Shown: positions 15,907-23,226 of the stretch, piece after piece
Position numbering within the stretch: the first letter of the stretch is position 1
Layout of the letters: every line of letters begins with the position of its first letter
Source: Amorphoplanes friuliensis DSM 7358
GTDB lineage: Bacteria; Actinomycetota; Actinomycetes; Mycobacteriales; Micromonosporaceae
Assembly: GCF_000494755.1 (NCBI RefSeq)
Contig: NC_022657.1
Span: 4,812,001 to 4,876,000, forward strand
Length of the DNA stretch: 64,000 nucleotides
Reading direction: 5' to 3'
Position numbers and translations under genes: made by a program
Notes under the pieces: model-generated
Seen by the model: only the letters and a program-made list of their open reading frames with translations
Database searches by the model: none
What the model was told of the DNA's origin: nothing

Positions 15907-15923
15907 GTACCCAACTTAGCATT

Positions 15924-15940
15924 CCATAGCAATGCTATGG
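15924..15940. promoter_or_regulatory. Palindromic operator between the TetR and RidA-like genes
   Basis: CCATAGCA-A-TGCTATGG is a perfect 8-bp inverted repeat around one base, in the 42-bp gap between the TetR start (15906) and the RidA-like start (15949). Its AT-rich arms stand out from the surroundings. It ends 8 bases before the RidA-like ATG, so a bound repressor would cover that promoter. Confidence 0.82.
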
Positions 15941-15948
15941 TTGGCCCC

Positions 15949-16356
15949 ATGCCTATCTCACTGGTCAATCCCGCAGGACTGCCGCAGGTCGATCTCTACC
16001 GGCAGGTGTCCGTCGCCACCGGGTCGAAGCTGGTGTTCATCGCCGGCCAGGTGGCCCGCGACGCCGACGGCACCAAGGTCGGCGAGGGCGACTTCGCGGC
16101 CCAGGTCGAGCAGTGCTACCTGAACATCGGCACGGCACTGGCCGGCGTCGGCGCCACCTTCGACAACGTCGTGAAGCTGACCGTCTACCTCGTCGACTGG
16201 ACCGAGGACAAGATGCCGCTCTTCGTGGAGGGCGCGGGCCGGGCCGCGGCGAAGCTGGGCGTGACCCCGCTGCCGCCGCTGACGGGCATCGGTGTCGTCA
16301 CGCTCGCCGAGCCCGACATGCTGGTCGAGATCGAGGCGACCGCGGTCATCGACTAG
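15949..16356 (+). CDS. RidA/YjgF family protein lacking the deaminase arginine
   Basis: A 135-residue single-domain Rid protein. Family segments are clear: GSKLVFIAGQVARDADG, QCYLNIGTALAGVGATFDNV, VKLTVYLVD and the C-terminal MLVEIEATAVI. In RidA proper the segment before the last strand is PARSxVxV and its Arg is essential for imine deamination. Here it reads PPLTGIGVVTLA with no Arg, so classical 2-aminoacrylate deaminase activity is doubtful. It lies under the TetR palindrome, and its stop overlaps the end of the converging ssuD by 11 bp. Confidence 0.88.
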   Translation: MPISLVNPAGLPQVDLYRQVSVATGSKLVFIAGQVARDADGTKVGEGDFAAQVEQCYLNIGTALAGVGATFDNVVKLTVYLVDWTEDKMPLFVEGAGRAAAKLGVTPLPPLTGIGVVTLAEPDMLVEIEATAVID

Positions 16357-17494
16357 CCGCGACCCCGGCGAAGGGGATGCTCGTCGGCGTCGTGGTGCCG
16401 GTGCCGTCCGGGTGGCTCCACAGGCCCCGGCGGCGCAGCTCCGGCAGGACACCCTCACCGAACCAGTACGCCTCCTCCAGGTGTGGGTAGCCGGAGAGGA
16501 TGAACTCGGTGATGCCCAGGCCGGCGTACTCGGCGATGCGGTCGGCGATCTCGGTGTGGCTGCCGACCAGCGCGGTGCCGGCGCCGCCGCGGACCAGGCC
16601 GACGCCGGCCCACAGGTTCGGCGAGACGACGAGGCCGTCGCGGCTGCCGCCGTGCAGGTCGAGCATGCGGCGCTGACCCTCGGACTCGCTGCGCCGCAGC
16701 CCCGCCTGCACGGCCTCGATGTCGGCCGGCGAGACACCCTGCAGCAGGCGGTCGGCCTCGGCCCAGGCTGCCTCGGAGGTGTCGCGGGCGATGACGTGCA
16801 ACCGGATGCCGAAGCGCAGGGCCGGGTTGAGACTCCTGATCCAGTCGAGCTTCTGTGCGACCTGCGCCGGCGGCTCACCCCAGGTCAGATAGACGTCGGC
16901 ATGGTCGGCCGCGACCGGTCCGGCCGCCTTCGAGGAACCGCCGAAGTAGATCTCCGGGGCAGGGTCGGGCAGGCGGCTCAGCTTGGCCTCCTCGACGTGC
17001 AGGTGCTCGCCGTGGTGGGTCACCGTCTCGCCCCGCCACAACGCGCGGATGATGCCGAGGAACTCGTCGGTCCGGGCGTACCGGGAGTCCTTGTCGAGGA
17101 AGTCGCCGTAGGCGCGCTGCTCGCTGGACTCGCCGCCGGTGACGACGTTGAGCAGCAACCGGTTGCCGGAGAGCCGCTGGAAGGTCGACGCCATCTGCGC
17201 CGCGAGGGTCGGCGAGACGAGACCCGGCCGGAACGCGACCAGGAACTTGAGGCGCTCGGTGACCTCGGTGAGCATCGCCGTGGCCAGCCAGGCGTCCTCG
17301 CACCAGGCGCCGGTCGGGGTCAGCGCCCCGACGAAGCCGAGCTGCTCGGCGCTGCGGGCGATCTGGCCGAGGTAACCGATTGTCAGCGGGCGGACGCCAC
17401 CGGCCGCGCCGACCGGGACGCCGTGCCCGCCGCCGACGATGTCGCGGCTGTCGCCGTTGGTGGGCAGGAACCAGTGGAAGTCGAGCGCGGTCAT
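16346..17494 (-). CDS. ssuD: Alkanesulfonate monooxygenase SsuD
   Basis: A 382-residue LLM-class enzyme closely matching E. coli SsuD as I recall it: FHWFLPTNGD at the start, PTGAWCEDAWLATAML (carrying the conserved Cys), LKFLVAFRPGLVSPTLAAQM, VTGGESSEQRAYGDFLD, EIYFGGSS, DVYLTWGEPP, FGIRLHVIARDT and NLWAGVGLVRGGAGTALVGS. It uses FMNH2 and O2 to convert 1-alkanesulfonates to an aldehyde and sulfite in the cytoplasm. It is divergent from ssuA-ssuC-ssuB, with a 47-bp promoter gap holding a palindrome. No SsuE-type flavin reductase is nearby. Confidence 0.93.
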   Translation of the reverse strand: MTALDFHWFLPTNGDSRDIVGGGHGVPVGAAGGVRPLTIGYLGQIARSAEQLGFVGALTPTGAWCEDAWLATAMLTEVTERLKFLVAFRPGLVSPTLAAQMASTFQRLSGNRLLLNVVTGGESSEQRAYGDFLDKDSRYARTDEFLGIIRALWRGETVTHHGEHLHVEEAKLSRLPDPAPEIYFGGSSKAAGPVAADHADVYLTWGEPPAQVAQKLDWIRSLNPALRFGIRLHVIARDTSEAAWAEADRLLQGVSPADIEAVQAGLRRSESEGQRRMLDLHGGSRDGLVVSPNLWAGVGLVRGGAGTALVGSHTEIADRIAEYAGLGITEFILSGYPHLEEAYWFGEGVLPELRRRGLWSHPDGTGTTTPTSIPFAGVAASR

Positions 17495-17505
17495 GGCGAC
17501 ACCCT

Positions 17506-17524
17506 ACCCATATCTCCTATGGGT
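17506..17524. promoter_or_regulatory. Palindrome in the ssuD-ssuA divergent promoter
   Basis: ACCCATA-N5-TATGGGT is a perfect 7-bp inverted repeat in the 47-bp gap between ssuD and ssuA. Its minus-strand core, ATAGGAGATA (17511-17520), matches 9 of 10 positions of ATAGGAAATA just upstream of the second sulfur leader peptide (32887-32896). A TTAGAT/TAGATA box at 17524-17530 could be the -10 for ssuA. It is likely the binding site of a sulfur regulator. Confidence 0.65.
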
Positions 17525-17541
17525 TAGATAGAGTGACGGCC

Positions 17542-18489
17542 ATGCATAGACGGCGCGCGATCTCCGCCCTGCTGGCCCTGACCGTGTCCGTCGCCCTCGG
17601 CGGCTGCGGCGACGACGCCGATTCCGCCGGCGGTGACAGCGGCCCGCTGCGGGTCGGCTACCAGCGGTTCGGCGGGCTCAGCCTGGTCAAGGCCAAGGCC
17701 GCCGCGCCCGGCGTGCAGTGGTCGCTCTTCGAGAGCGGGCCCGCCCTGACCGAGGCGCTCAAGGCGGGTGCCATCGACATCGGCCAGACCGGGGAGGCCC
17801 CGCCGATCTTCGCGGCCGCGGCGAAGATCCCGTTCTCGATCGTCGGCACCAGCGAGCCGGTGCCGAAGGGCGAGGCCGTGCTGGTCAAGCAGGCCAAGGG
17901 TTACCGGACCTTCGCCGACCTGCGCGGGAAGACGGTGGCGCTGAACAAGGGCTCGAACGTGCACTGGCTGCTGGTCAAGCTCCTCGAGGCCAACAACATG
18001 ACTTTGGCCGACATCAACGTGAAGTACCTCAAGCCGGCCGAGGGGCGTCCCGCGTTCGACAACGACCAGGTCGATGCGTGGATCATCTGGGACCCGTACT
18101 TCGCGCTGGCCGAGCAGCCGGGTGTGCAGGTGCTCGCCGACGCGACCGGGCTGGCGAACAACCGCGAGTACCTCCTCGTCCACCCCGATGCCGCGACGTC
18201 GAAGGGCGCGCAGATCAGGACGTTTCTGGACGCGTACCAGGAGACCACGACCTGGGGGATCGCCAACCCGGAGGAACGCGCCAAGATTCTGGCTCCGGAG
18301 CTGAAGATCGATCAGGCGGTGACCGCACGGGCGCTGGCGCGCAGCGCCCAGCCGCTCGCCCCGCTGACACCGGAGATCGGCGCCGAGCTGCAGGGCATCG
18401 CCGACGGCTTCACGAAGCTGGAGCTGATCCCCGGCAGCGTCGACATGAAGGCGCGCATCGACGACCAGTTCACCGCGGAGCTGCAATGA
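17542..18489 (+). CDS. ssuA: Aliphatic sulfonate ABC transporter substrate-binding lipoprotein SsuA
   Basis: A 315-residue lipoprotein. The basic N-terminus (MHRRRA) leads into a signal ending in the lipobox LGGC. SsuA-type features follow: the opening strand LRVGYQRFGGLSLVKAK, ALKAGAIDIGQTGEAPPIFA, LRGKTVALNKGSNVHWLLVK and VDAWIIWDPYFA, which line the sulfonate-binding cleft. The start is the ATG at 17542; the longer frame crosses the promoter. It overlaps ssuC by ATGA. Confidence 0.92.
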   Translation: MHRRRAISALLALTVSVALGGCGDDADSAGGDSGPLRVGYQRFGGLSLVKAKAAAPGVQWSLFESGPALTEALKAGAIDIGQTGEAPPIFAAAAKIPFSIVGTSEPVPKGEAVLVKQAKGYRTFADLRGKTVALNKGSNVHWLLVKLLEANNMTLADINVKYLKPAEGRPAFDNDQVDAWIIWDPYFALAEQPGVQVLADATGLANNREYLLVHPDAATSKGAQIRTFLDAYQETTTWGIANPEERAKILAPELKIDQAVTARALARSAQPLAPLTPEIGAELQGIADGFTKLELIPGSVDMKARIDDQFTAELQ

Positions 18490-19304
18490 CAACCGTGGCC
18501 GCACCCGTCGCCGTCGAGGCGCCCGCGCCCGTCGTGGCCAGGCGCCGCCGGTTGCGCTGGCAGCGCATCGTCAGCCCGGTCGCGATCCTGGTGATCTGGG
18601 AGGCCCTGTCCCGCGGCGGTCTGCTGTCCCCCGACAAGCTGCCGGCGCCGAGCACGGTCCTGCAGACCGGCTGGCGCCTGGCCGCGGACGGCACCCTCGG
18701 CGCGCACCTGCTCGACTCCCTGACCCGCGCCGCGATCGGCCTGCTCATCGGCGGCGTCCTCGCCCTCGCCCTCGGCGCGACCGCCGGCCTGCTGCGCCTC
18801 GGCGACGACACCATCGACCCGCCCGTCCAGATGGCCCGGATGCTCCCCCACCTGGCGCTGGTGCCCCTGCTGATCATCTGGGTCGGCATCGGTGAGTCGA
18901 TGAAGATCACCCTGGTCGCCCTGGGCGTCTTCTTCCCGCTCTACTTCAACACGTACGCGGGCATCCGCGACATCGACGAGCGCCTGGTCGAGGCGGCCCG
19001 CACCTGCGGCCTCGGCACCTGGGCCCGTCTGCGCCACGTCATCCTGCCGGGCGCGCTGCCGTCGCTCTTCCTGGGCCTGCGCCTGGCGATCGGCGCCGCC
19101 TGGCTCAGCCTGGTCGTCGGCGAACAGACCAACACCCAGAACGGCATCGGCTTCCTGATGATGGAGGCCCGCGAGTTCAGCCAGACCGACGTCGTGGTCC
19201 TGGGCCTTTTTGTGTACGCCGCCCTGGGCCTGCTGTCCGACCTGCTCCTGCGGGCAATCGAGAGGAGGGCCCTCGCATGGCGTCGCGGGCTGCGAGCGGC
19301 ATGA
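18486..19304 (+). CDS. ssuC: Sulfonate ABC transporter permease SsuC
   Basis: A 272-residue inner-membrane permease with about six helices after a basic tail. The hallmark central segment is LPHLALVPLLIIWVGIGESM, and the ATPase-coupling loop is EAARTCGLGTWARLRHVILPGALP. It overlaps ssuA by ATGA, and its last 28 bases overlap the most probable ssuB start. It partners with SsuA and SsuB to import aliphatic sulfonates for SsuD. Confidence 0.92.
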   Translation: MTTVAAPVAVEAPAPVVARRRRLRWQRIVSPVAILVIWEALSRGGLLSPDKLPAPSTVLQTGWRLAADGTLGAHLLDSLTRAAIGLLIGGVLALALGATAGLLRLGDDTIDPPVQMARMLPHLALVPLLIIWVGIGESMKITLVALGVFFPLYFNTYAGIRDIDERLVEAARTCGLGTWARLRHVILPGALPSLFLGLRLAIGAAWLSLVVGEQTNTQNGIGFLMMEAREFSQTDVVVLGLFVYAALGLLSDLLLRAIERRALAWRRGLRAA

Positions 19305-20008
19305 CCCCGGTGGTGAGCGCGCGAGGCGTACGCCGTGCATTCGGCCCGGCAGTGGTCCTCGACGGCGCCGACCTGGCCGTCGCCCCGGGCGAGGTGGTGG
19401 CCCTGCTCGGCGGCAGCGGCTCCGGCAAGAGCACCCTGCTGCGCATTCTCGCCGGCCTCGACCCCGACGCCATCGGCGAGGTGTCGGTCCCCCGTGAGCA
19501 CGCGGTCGTCTTCCAGGAGCACCGCCTGCTCCCCTGGAAACGCGTCGCCGACAACGTGGGCCTGGGCGTCACCGGCGGCGACGTCCGCGCGCGTACGGCG
19601 GCGGCGCTGGCCGAGGTCGGTCTGGCCGACCGCGCCCGGGCCTGGCCGGCGGAGCTGTCCGGAGGCCAGTCACAGCGGGTGGCCTTCGCCCGGGCGCTGG
19701 TCCGCGAGCCACGGGTCCTGCTCCTGGACGAGCCGTTCGGGGCCCTCGACGCCCTGACCCGGCTCAAGATGCAGGACCTCTTCGGCCGCCTCCGCGCCCG
19801 CCACGGCTTCGCCGCCCTGCTGGTCACCCACGACGTCGACGAGGCGCTGCTGCTGGCGGACCGGGCCCTGGTCCTCGACGGCGGCCGGATCGCCGAGGAA
19901 CTCGCGGTCCCCCTCGACCACCCCCGCGCCCCGGACGACCCGGGCTTCGGCGCCCTCCGACGCCGCCTCCTGGACCGTCTGGGCGTACCGCTGTCAGGCG
20001 GCCGGTGA
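19277..20008 (+). CDS. ssuB: Sulfonate ABC transporter ATPase SsuB
   Basis: A 243-residue ABC ATPase: Walker A GGSGSGKST near residue 52, Q-loop FQEHRLLPW, signature LSGGQSQRVAFARAL, Walker B LLLDEPFGALD and LLVTHDVDEALL. I chose the ATG at 19277 because GAGGAGGG lies 6 bases before it. The ATG at 19301 (ATGA overlap with ssuC, MTPVVSARGV) is an alternative that would remove only eight residues. It is the last gene of the ssu unit, and its end overlaps the converging YiaA/B gene by 15 bp. Confidence 0.9.
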   Translation: MASRAASGMTPVVSARGVRRAFGPAVVLDGADLAVAPGEVVALLGGSGSGKSTLLRILAGLDPDAIGEVSVPREHAVVFQEHRLLPWKRVADNVGLGVTGGDVRARTAAALAEVGLADRARAWPAELSGGQSQRVAFARALVREPRVLLLDEPFGALDALTRLKMQDLFGRLRARHGFAALLVTHDVDEALLLADRALVLDGGRIAEELAVPLDHPRAPDDPGFGALRRRLLDRLGVPLSGGR

Positions 20009-20428
20009 GCCGTCGTAGCGGTACTGGTGCTGCTGCACCTTCGGCATCGCGTCACGGACGTTCTTCTGAACGGCGACGGCCCCGAACAGCGTCATGGCGA
20101 AGGACAGACCGTAGAAGCCCTTCTCACTGAGCAGCATCCCGCTGTTCCACAACCCGACCACCAGCATGACGATCGCGAGGGCGATGACCGACCAGGAGAG
20201 CCCCAGGTAGAGCCCCGAGACCGGCAGCCCTTCGGTCCTGTCCCGAACAGCCTTCTGCAGCGAGACCGCGGCGAAGAGCCCGAGCACCAGCACGGCGCCG
20301 TAGAAACCCTTCTCGCTGAGGGTCATCCCCGCGTTCCACAGCCCGGCCGCAAAACTCACCACCCCGAGCACAAGCGCGGCCCAGGAGGCGCCGACAAAGG
20401 CTGCGGTGGGCTTCATCTGGTTCGTCAT
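19994..20428 (-). CDS. YiaA/YiaB family membrane protein with internal duplication
   Basis: A 144-residue integral membrane protein of four predicted helices. It is a tandem repeat of one two-helix unit. Both copies contain GLWN(A/S)GM, LSEKGFYG and QK(A/N)VRD in the same order, about 48 residues apart. That is the arrangement of the YiaA/YiaB two-helix domain. The function is unknown in the family. It is convergent with ssuB, with which it overlaps by 15 bp, so it is not part of the ssu operon. Confidence 0.85.
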   Translation of the reverse strand: MTNQMKPTAAFVGASWAALVLGVVSFAAGLWNAGMTLSEKGFYGAVLVLGLFAAVSLQKAVRDRTEGLPVSGLYLGLSWSVIALAIVMLVVGLWNSGMLLSEKGFYGLSFAMTLFGAVAVQKNVRDAMPKVQQHQYRYDGSPAA

Positions 20429-20491
20429 GACTCTCTCCGGGGGCTGCTCGGTGGTGGTGACCTGCGAGCAACAGCCTGCTGTACCCGCAGG

Positions 20492-21312
20492 TCAAAGGCC
20501 TGAGTAGCGATACTCACCGTCCGTAGGTAGGTGCTCCTGATCACCGGCGAGCTCTGTTGTTGCGCCGGCTGCTGTGAGGCGGGTGGCGAGGAGGCGCATC
20601 TCGGCCGGAGTGCCGACGAGGCCGGCGCCGGTCAGCTGCTCGTGGGCGGTCACTGCCTCGGCCATGGTTGCGCCACGGTCCCGGAAGACTTTGAGGAGGT
20701 CGCGCTTGCGGCCTGCCGCTCGCAGGCGGACCGGCCCGGACTGCGCGAGGATCGCCGCCCGCACGAAGTCCGGCTGCTCACCCCAACCGTCCTCCTCGGT
20801 CGCATCACCGCAGGTGTCGCACCGGGTCGACACTCCCCAGGCAAGACGGTTCCCGTCGACCGTCTCACTGACCCCGACGGTGATGGGCGAGCCGCAGCGC
20901 CCGCACGGACCCGCCAACGGCGAAGGCGCGCGGGGGCAGCCCGGCAGGTGCTCGGAGCAAGGCCGGGGCGACAGGGCCGCCCACCATTCGCTGTCGACGT
21001 CGGCCTGCGCGACCTCCACGGGCGCAGCCGGCCACGCTCGGCCGCAGCGATCACCTCGGGCGGCAGCTGAACGCCGTGCTCCTCGACGTAGTGCGCCAAG
21101 CCCTCGGGCCACACGAAGTCGCCGTCGGTGAGCTCGGCGCTGCCGTTGCGGATCCGGCAGATGCGGCAGACGGAGAAACCCGCCGAGACCGCAACCACCG
21201 TGCCCGACCGCAGGTAGGCAGCGACCATCCGCTGCGCCGCGGGGTCGGCGTCGCTGCGCACGAAGTCACAGACGTGGGAGCGGTCGTCCCAGTAGCCGAT
21301 CAGCCGGAGCAT
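20492..21312 (-). pseudogene. Frameshifted conserved hypothetical gene
   Basis: Two minus-strand frames carry one apparent protein. From ATG 21312, the first frame encodes about 95 sensible residues (MLRLIGYWDDR; two CxxC-type pieces; FVWPEGLAHYVEEHGVQLPP). After VIAAAER, near 21040, it turns into Arg/Pro/Ser-rich nonsense. The second frame resumes with WPAAPVEVAQADVDSEWWAA and runs to 20492. It includes a GPCGRCGSPI...CDTCG zinc-ribbon-like section and an L7/L12-like tail (KRDLLKVFRDRGATMAEAV). Dropping one base near 21038-21042 would join them. It could be a real mutation, an assembly error, or two overlapping genes. Function unknown. Confidence 0.6.
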
Positions 21313-21328
21313 CCCCGAAGGGTAGCGA

Positions 21329-21673
21329 TCAGGGAAAGAGGTCGCGGGCGGTGGTGAAGATGCTGTCCATGCGCCAGCTTTCGTCGGGGTTGTGGGTGCG
21401 CCAGCGGCCCCAGCCGGAGTCGCGGCGGTACTGGGAGGGCCAGTCCGAGGCCTGGACGACCGCGGCGTCGGGGGTTGCCGGGTTGTCGCAGTCGGGGTCG
21501 ACGTAGAGGGCGTCGACCGGGCAGTGCAGTTCGCACATGAAGCAGGTCTGGCAGTCGTCCTGGCGGGCGATCAGGGGCAGGCCGTCCGCGGCCACGTCGA
21601 AGACGTTGGTCGGGCAGACGCGGACGCAGATGCCGCAGGACGTGCAGCGGTCGGCGAGCACCAGCGAGATCAT
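21329..21673 (-). CDS. 2x[4Fe-4S] ferredoxin, AprB-like partner of the FAD protein
   Basis: A 114-residue iron-sulfur protein. Cluster ligands are Cys10, 13, 16 and 20 (CTSCGICVRVCP) and Cys41, 44, 47 and 51 (CQTCFMCELHCP). A tail of about 60 residues rich in Trp, Asp and Arg follows, which is unusual for a simple ferredoxin. It recalls AprB, whose tail wraps around AprA. Its start overlaps the flavoprotein stop by ATGA, so the two are probably one complex. It is the last gene of the operon that begins at 32883. Confidence 0.88.
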   Translation of the reverse strand: MISLVLADRCTSCGICVRVCPTNVFDVAADGLPLIARQDDCQTCFMCELHCPVDALYVDPDCDNPATPDAAVVQASDWPSQYRRDSGWGRWRTHNPDESWRMDSIFTTARDLFP

Positions 21674-23226
21674 GCAGGCACCTCCGCCGAGACCGGGACC
21701 GGGACGAACCGGTGCCAGATGCGGTCGAGGCCGCCGGTGTGGAGGCGGGCGGTCAGGGCGGGGTCGGTCCAGGGCCGGTCGGTACGCCGGTGCAGGCCGC
21801 GGGTCTCCGGCCGGTGCAGTGCCGACGTGTACGCCCAGCGCCCGGCCGCGACCAGCGCCGCGGCTTCGCGGGCGGCCACCGGGTCGTCACCGCGGAGGCC
21901 GTCGGCGGAGGCTGACCATAGGCGGTCGAGGACGGCCAGGGACGTACGCAGGCCGGTGCCCGTACGGAAGAGGTTCTTGTCGTAGGGGTTCATCTCGTCC
22001 TTCACGGCGAGTGCCACCTCTCGCGCGTCGAGGGCGCTCGTGGACGTGCTCGGCCGCATCCCGGTGCGTCCCAGCGGTCGTAGCCGCCGGTCCGTCACGG
22101 GGACGGCGCCCGCCGCGGCCGCCGCACCGGCCCACGTGCCGGTGGATACGGCCCACGCGGAGTTCTGGGCGCCGCCGCCGGAGATCGCGCCGGCGATCGG
22201 TTCGCGGGCGGCCGCGTCGCCGGCCACCCACAGGCCGGGCACGGTTGTCGTGCAGGCGCCGGAGGTGATCCGGAGGCCGCCGACACCGCGGACGGTTCCT
22301 TCGCCGCGGAGGGTGACCTCGAAGAAGTCCGTGTACGGGTCGATGCCGCGGCGGTCGAACGGGATCATCAGGTTCGGCTGGACGAGCCGCATCCGGTTCC
22401 GGATCGCCGGAGGCATGCGATCGAAGCGCACCCGCACCGGCCCCTCCAGCAGTGCACGGGCGAGCGCCTCGGTCCGGGACGGCCCGGCGGGCAGGTCGAT
22501 CTCGCGACCGGCCCCGTCGATGTAGGTTCCGAACAGGTACGACATCGACCTCGTGACCGACGAGAACGCGGGCGCGGGCGTGTAGTAGCTCGACAGCTCC
22601 ATGCCTGACAGCTCAGCGCCGGCCTCGGCGGCCATCAGCAGGCCGTCACCGGTGTTGCCGTGGGCGCCGAGCAGCCGGGAGCGGAACGCGCAGCCGCCCG
22701 TGGCGAGGACGACCGCACCGGCGCGGATCCGCCAGCGGCCGCTGCCGGCCTGGCGCCGGATCCCGGCCGCGCCCCGGATGCGGCCGTCGGCGTCGGCGAG
22801 GAGTTCGAGGGCCGGATGGTGGTCGAGGATGCGGACACCGGCGCGTTTCACCAGGCGGCGCATCGCTCGCAGGTATTCCGGCCCGCGGATGGTCCGGTAC
22901 GGGCGCCGGCCGTCGCGGGCCTGCGGGAACGGCAGGTCCAGCGTGTGCAGGCGGTCCCAGGTTTCCTCGAGGACACGGGCCATCCAGGTGTCCTCGGCCA
23001 GGCCGCCCGCGATCTCCCGGCGTTCGGCGATCGCCGCGGCCCGGTCCTCGGGCGGGACGAGCCAGTGCGAGACGCCTGCGGTTGCGGTGACCCCGCTCGT
23101 CCCGCAGTAGCCCTTGTCGACCAGCACCACCGAAGCGCCGGCGGTGGCCGCGGACAGGGCCGTCCAGGTGCCGGCCAGTCCGCCGCCGATCACCAGGACG
23201 CCCGCGTCGAGGTCCAGGTCGCTCAT
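21670..23226 (-). CDS. FAD-dependent oxidoreductase of the fumarate reductase/AprA group
   Basis: A 518-residue flavoprotein. The FAD-binding GGGLAGTWTAL motif is near residue 14, and the GCAFRSRLLGAHGNTGDGL segment typical of the SdhA/FrdA/AprA fold is near residue 185. The C-terminal FAD contact is GLWVAGDAAAREPIAGAISGGGAQN, and the helical region includes DEMNPYDKN. The presence of a dedicated 2x[4Fe-4S] partner, and of NPYDKN as in AprA-type proteins, makes an AprA-like role attractive (sulfite/APS chemistry). I cannot verify substrate residues, and a fumarate-reductase-like activity on an organic substrate is the alternative. It abuts the LLM gene upstream with no gap. Confidence 0.82.
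   Translation of the reverse strand: MSDLDLDAGVLVIGGGLAGTWTALSAATAGASVVLVDKGYCGTSGVTATAGVSHWLVPPEDRAAAIAERREIAGGLAEDTWMARVLEETWDRLHTLDLPFPQARDGRRPYRTIRGPEYLRAMRRLVKRAGVRILDHHPALELLADADGRIRGAAGIRRQAGSGRWRIRAGAVVLATGGCAFRSRLLGAHGNTGDGLLMAAEAGAELSGMELSSYYTPAPAFSSVTRSMSYLFGTYIDGAGREIDLPAGPSRTEALARALLEGPVRVRFDRMPPAIRNRMRLVQPNLMIPFDRRGIDPYTDFFEVTLRGEGTVRGVGGLRITSGACTTTVPGLWVAGDAAAREPIAGAISGGGAQNSAWAVSTGTWAGAAAAAGAVPVTDRRLRPLGRTGMRPSTSTSALDAREVALAVKDEMNPYDKNLFRTGTGLRTSLAVLDRLWSASADGLRGDDPVAAREAAALVAAGRWAYTSALHRPETRGLHRRTDRPWTDPALTARLHTGGLDRIWHRFVPVPVSAEVPA

Noticed and set aside
19301..20008. ssuB starting at ATG 19301 rather than 19277
   Set aside because: It gives an ATGA overlap with ssuC but has no ribosome site; the ATG at 19277 has a strong one. 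The choice remains open but does not change the call.
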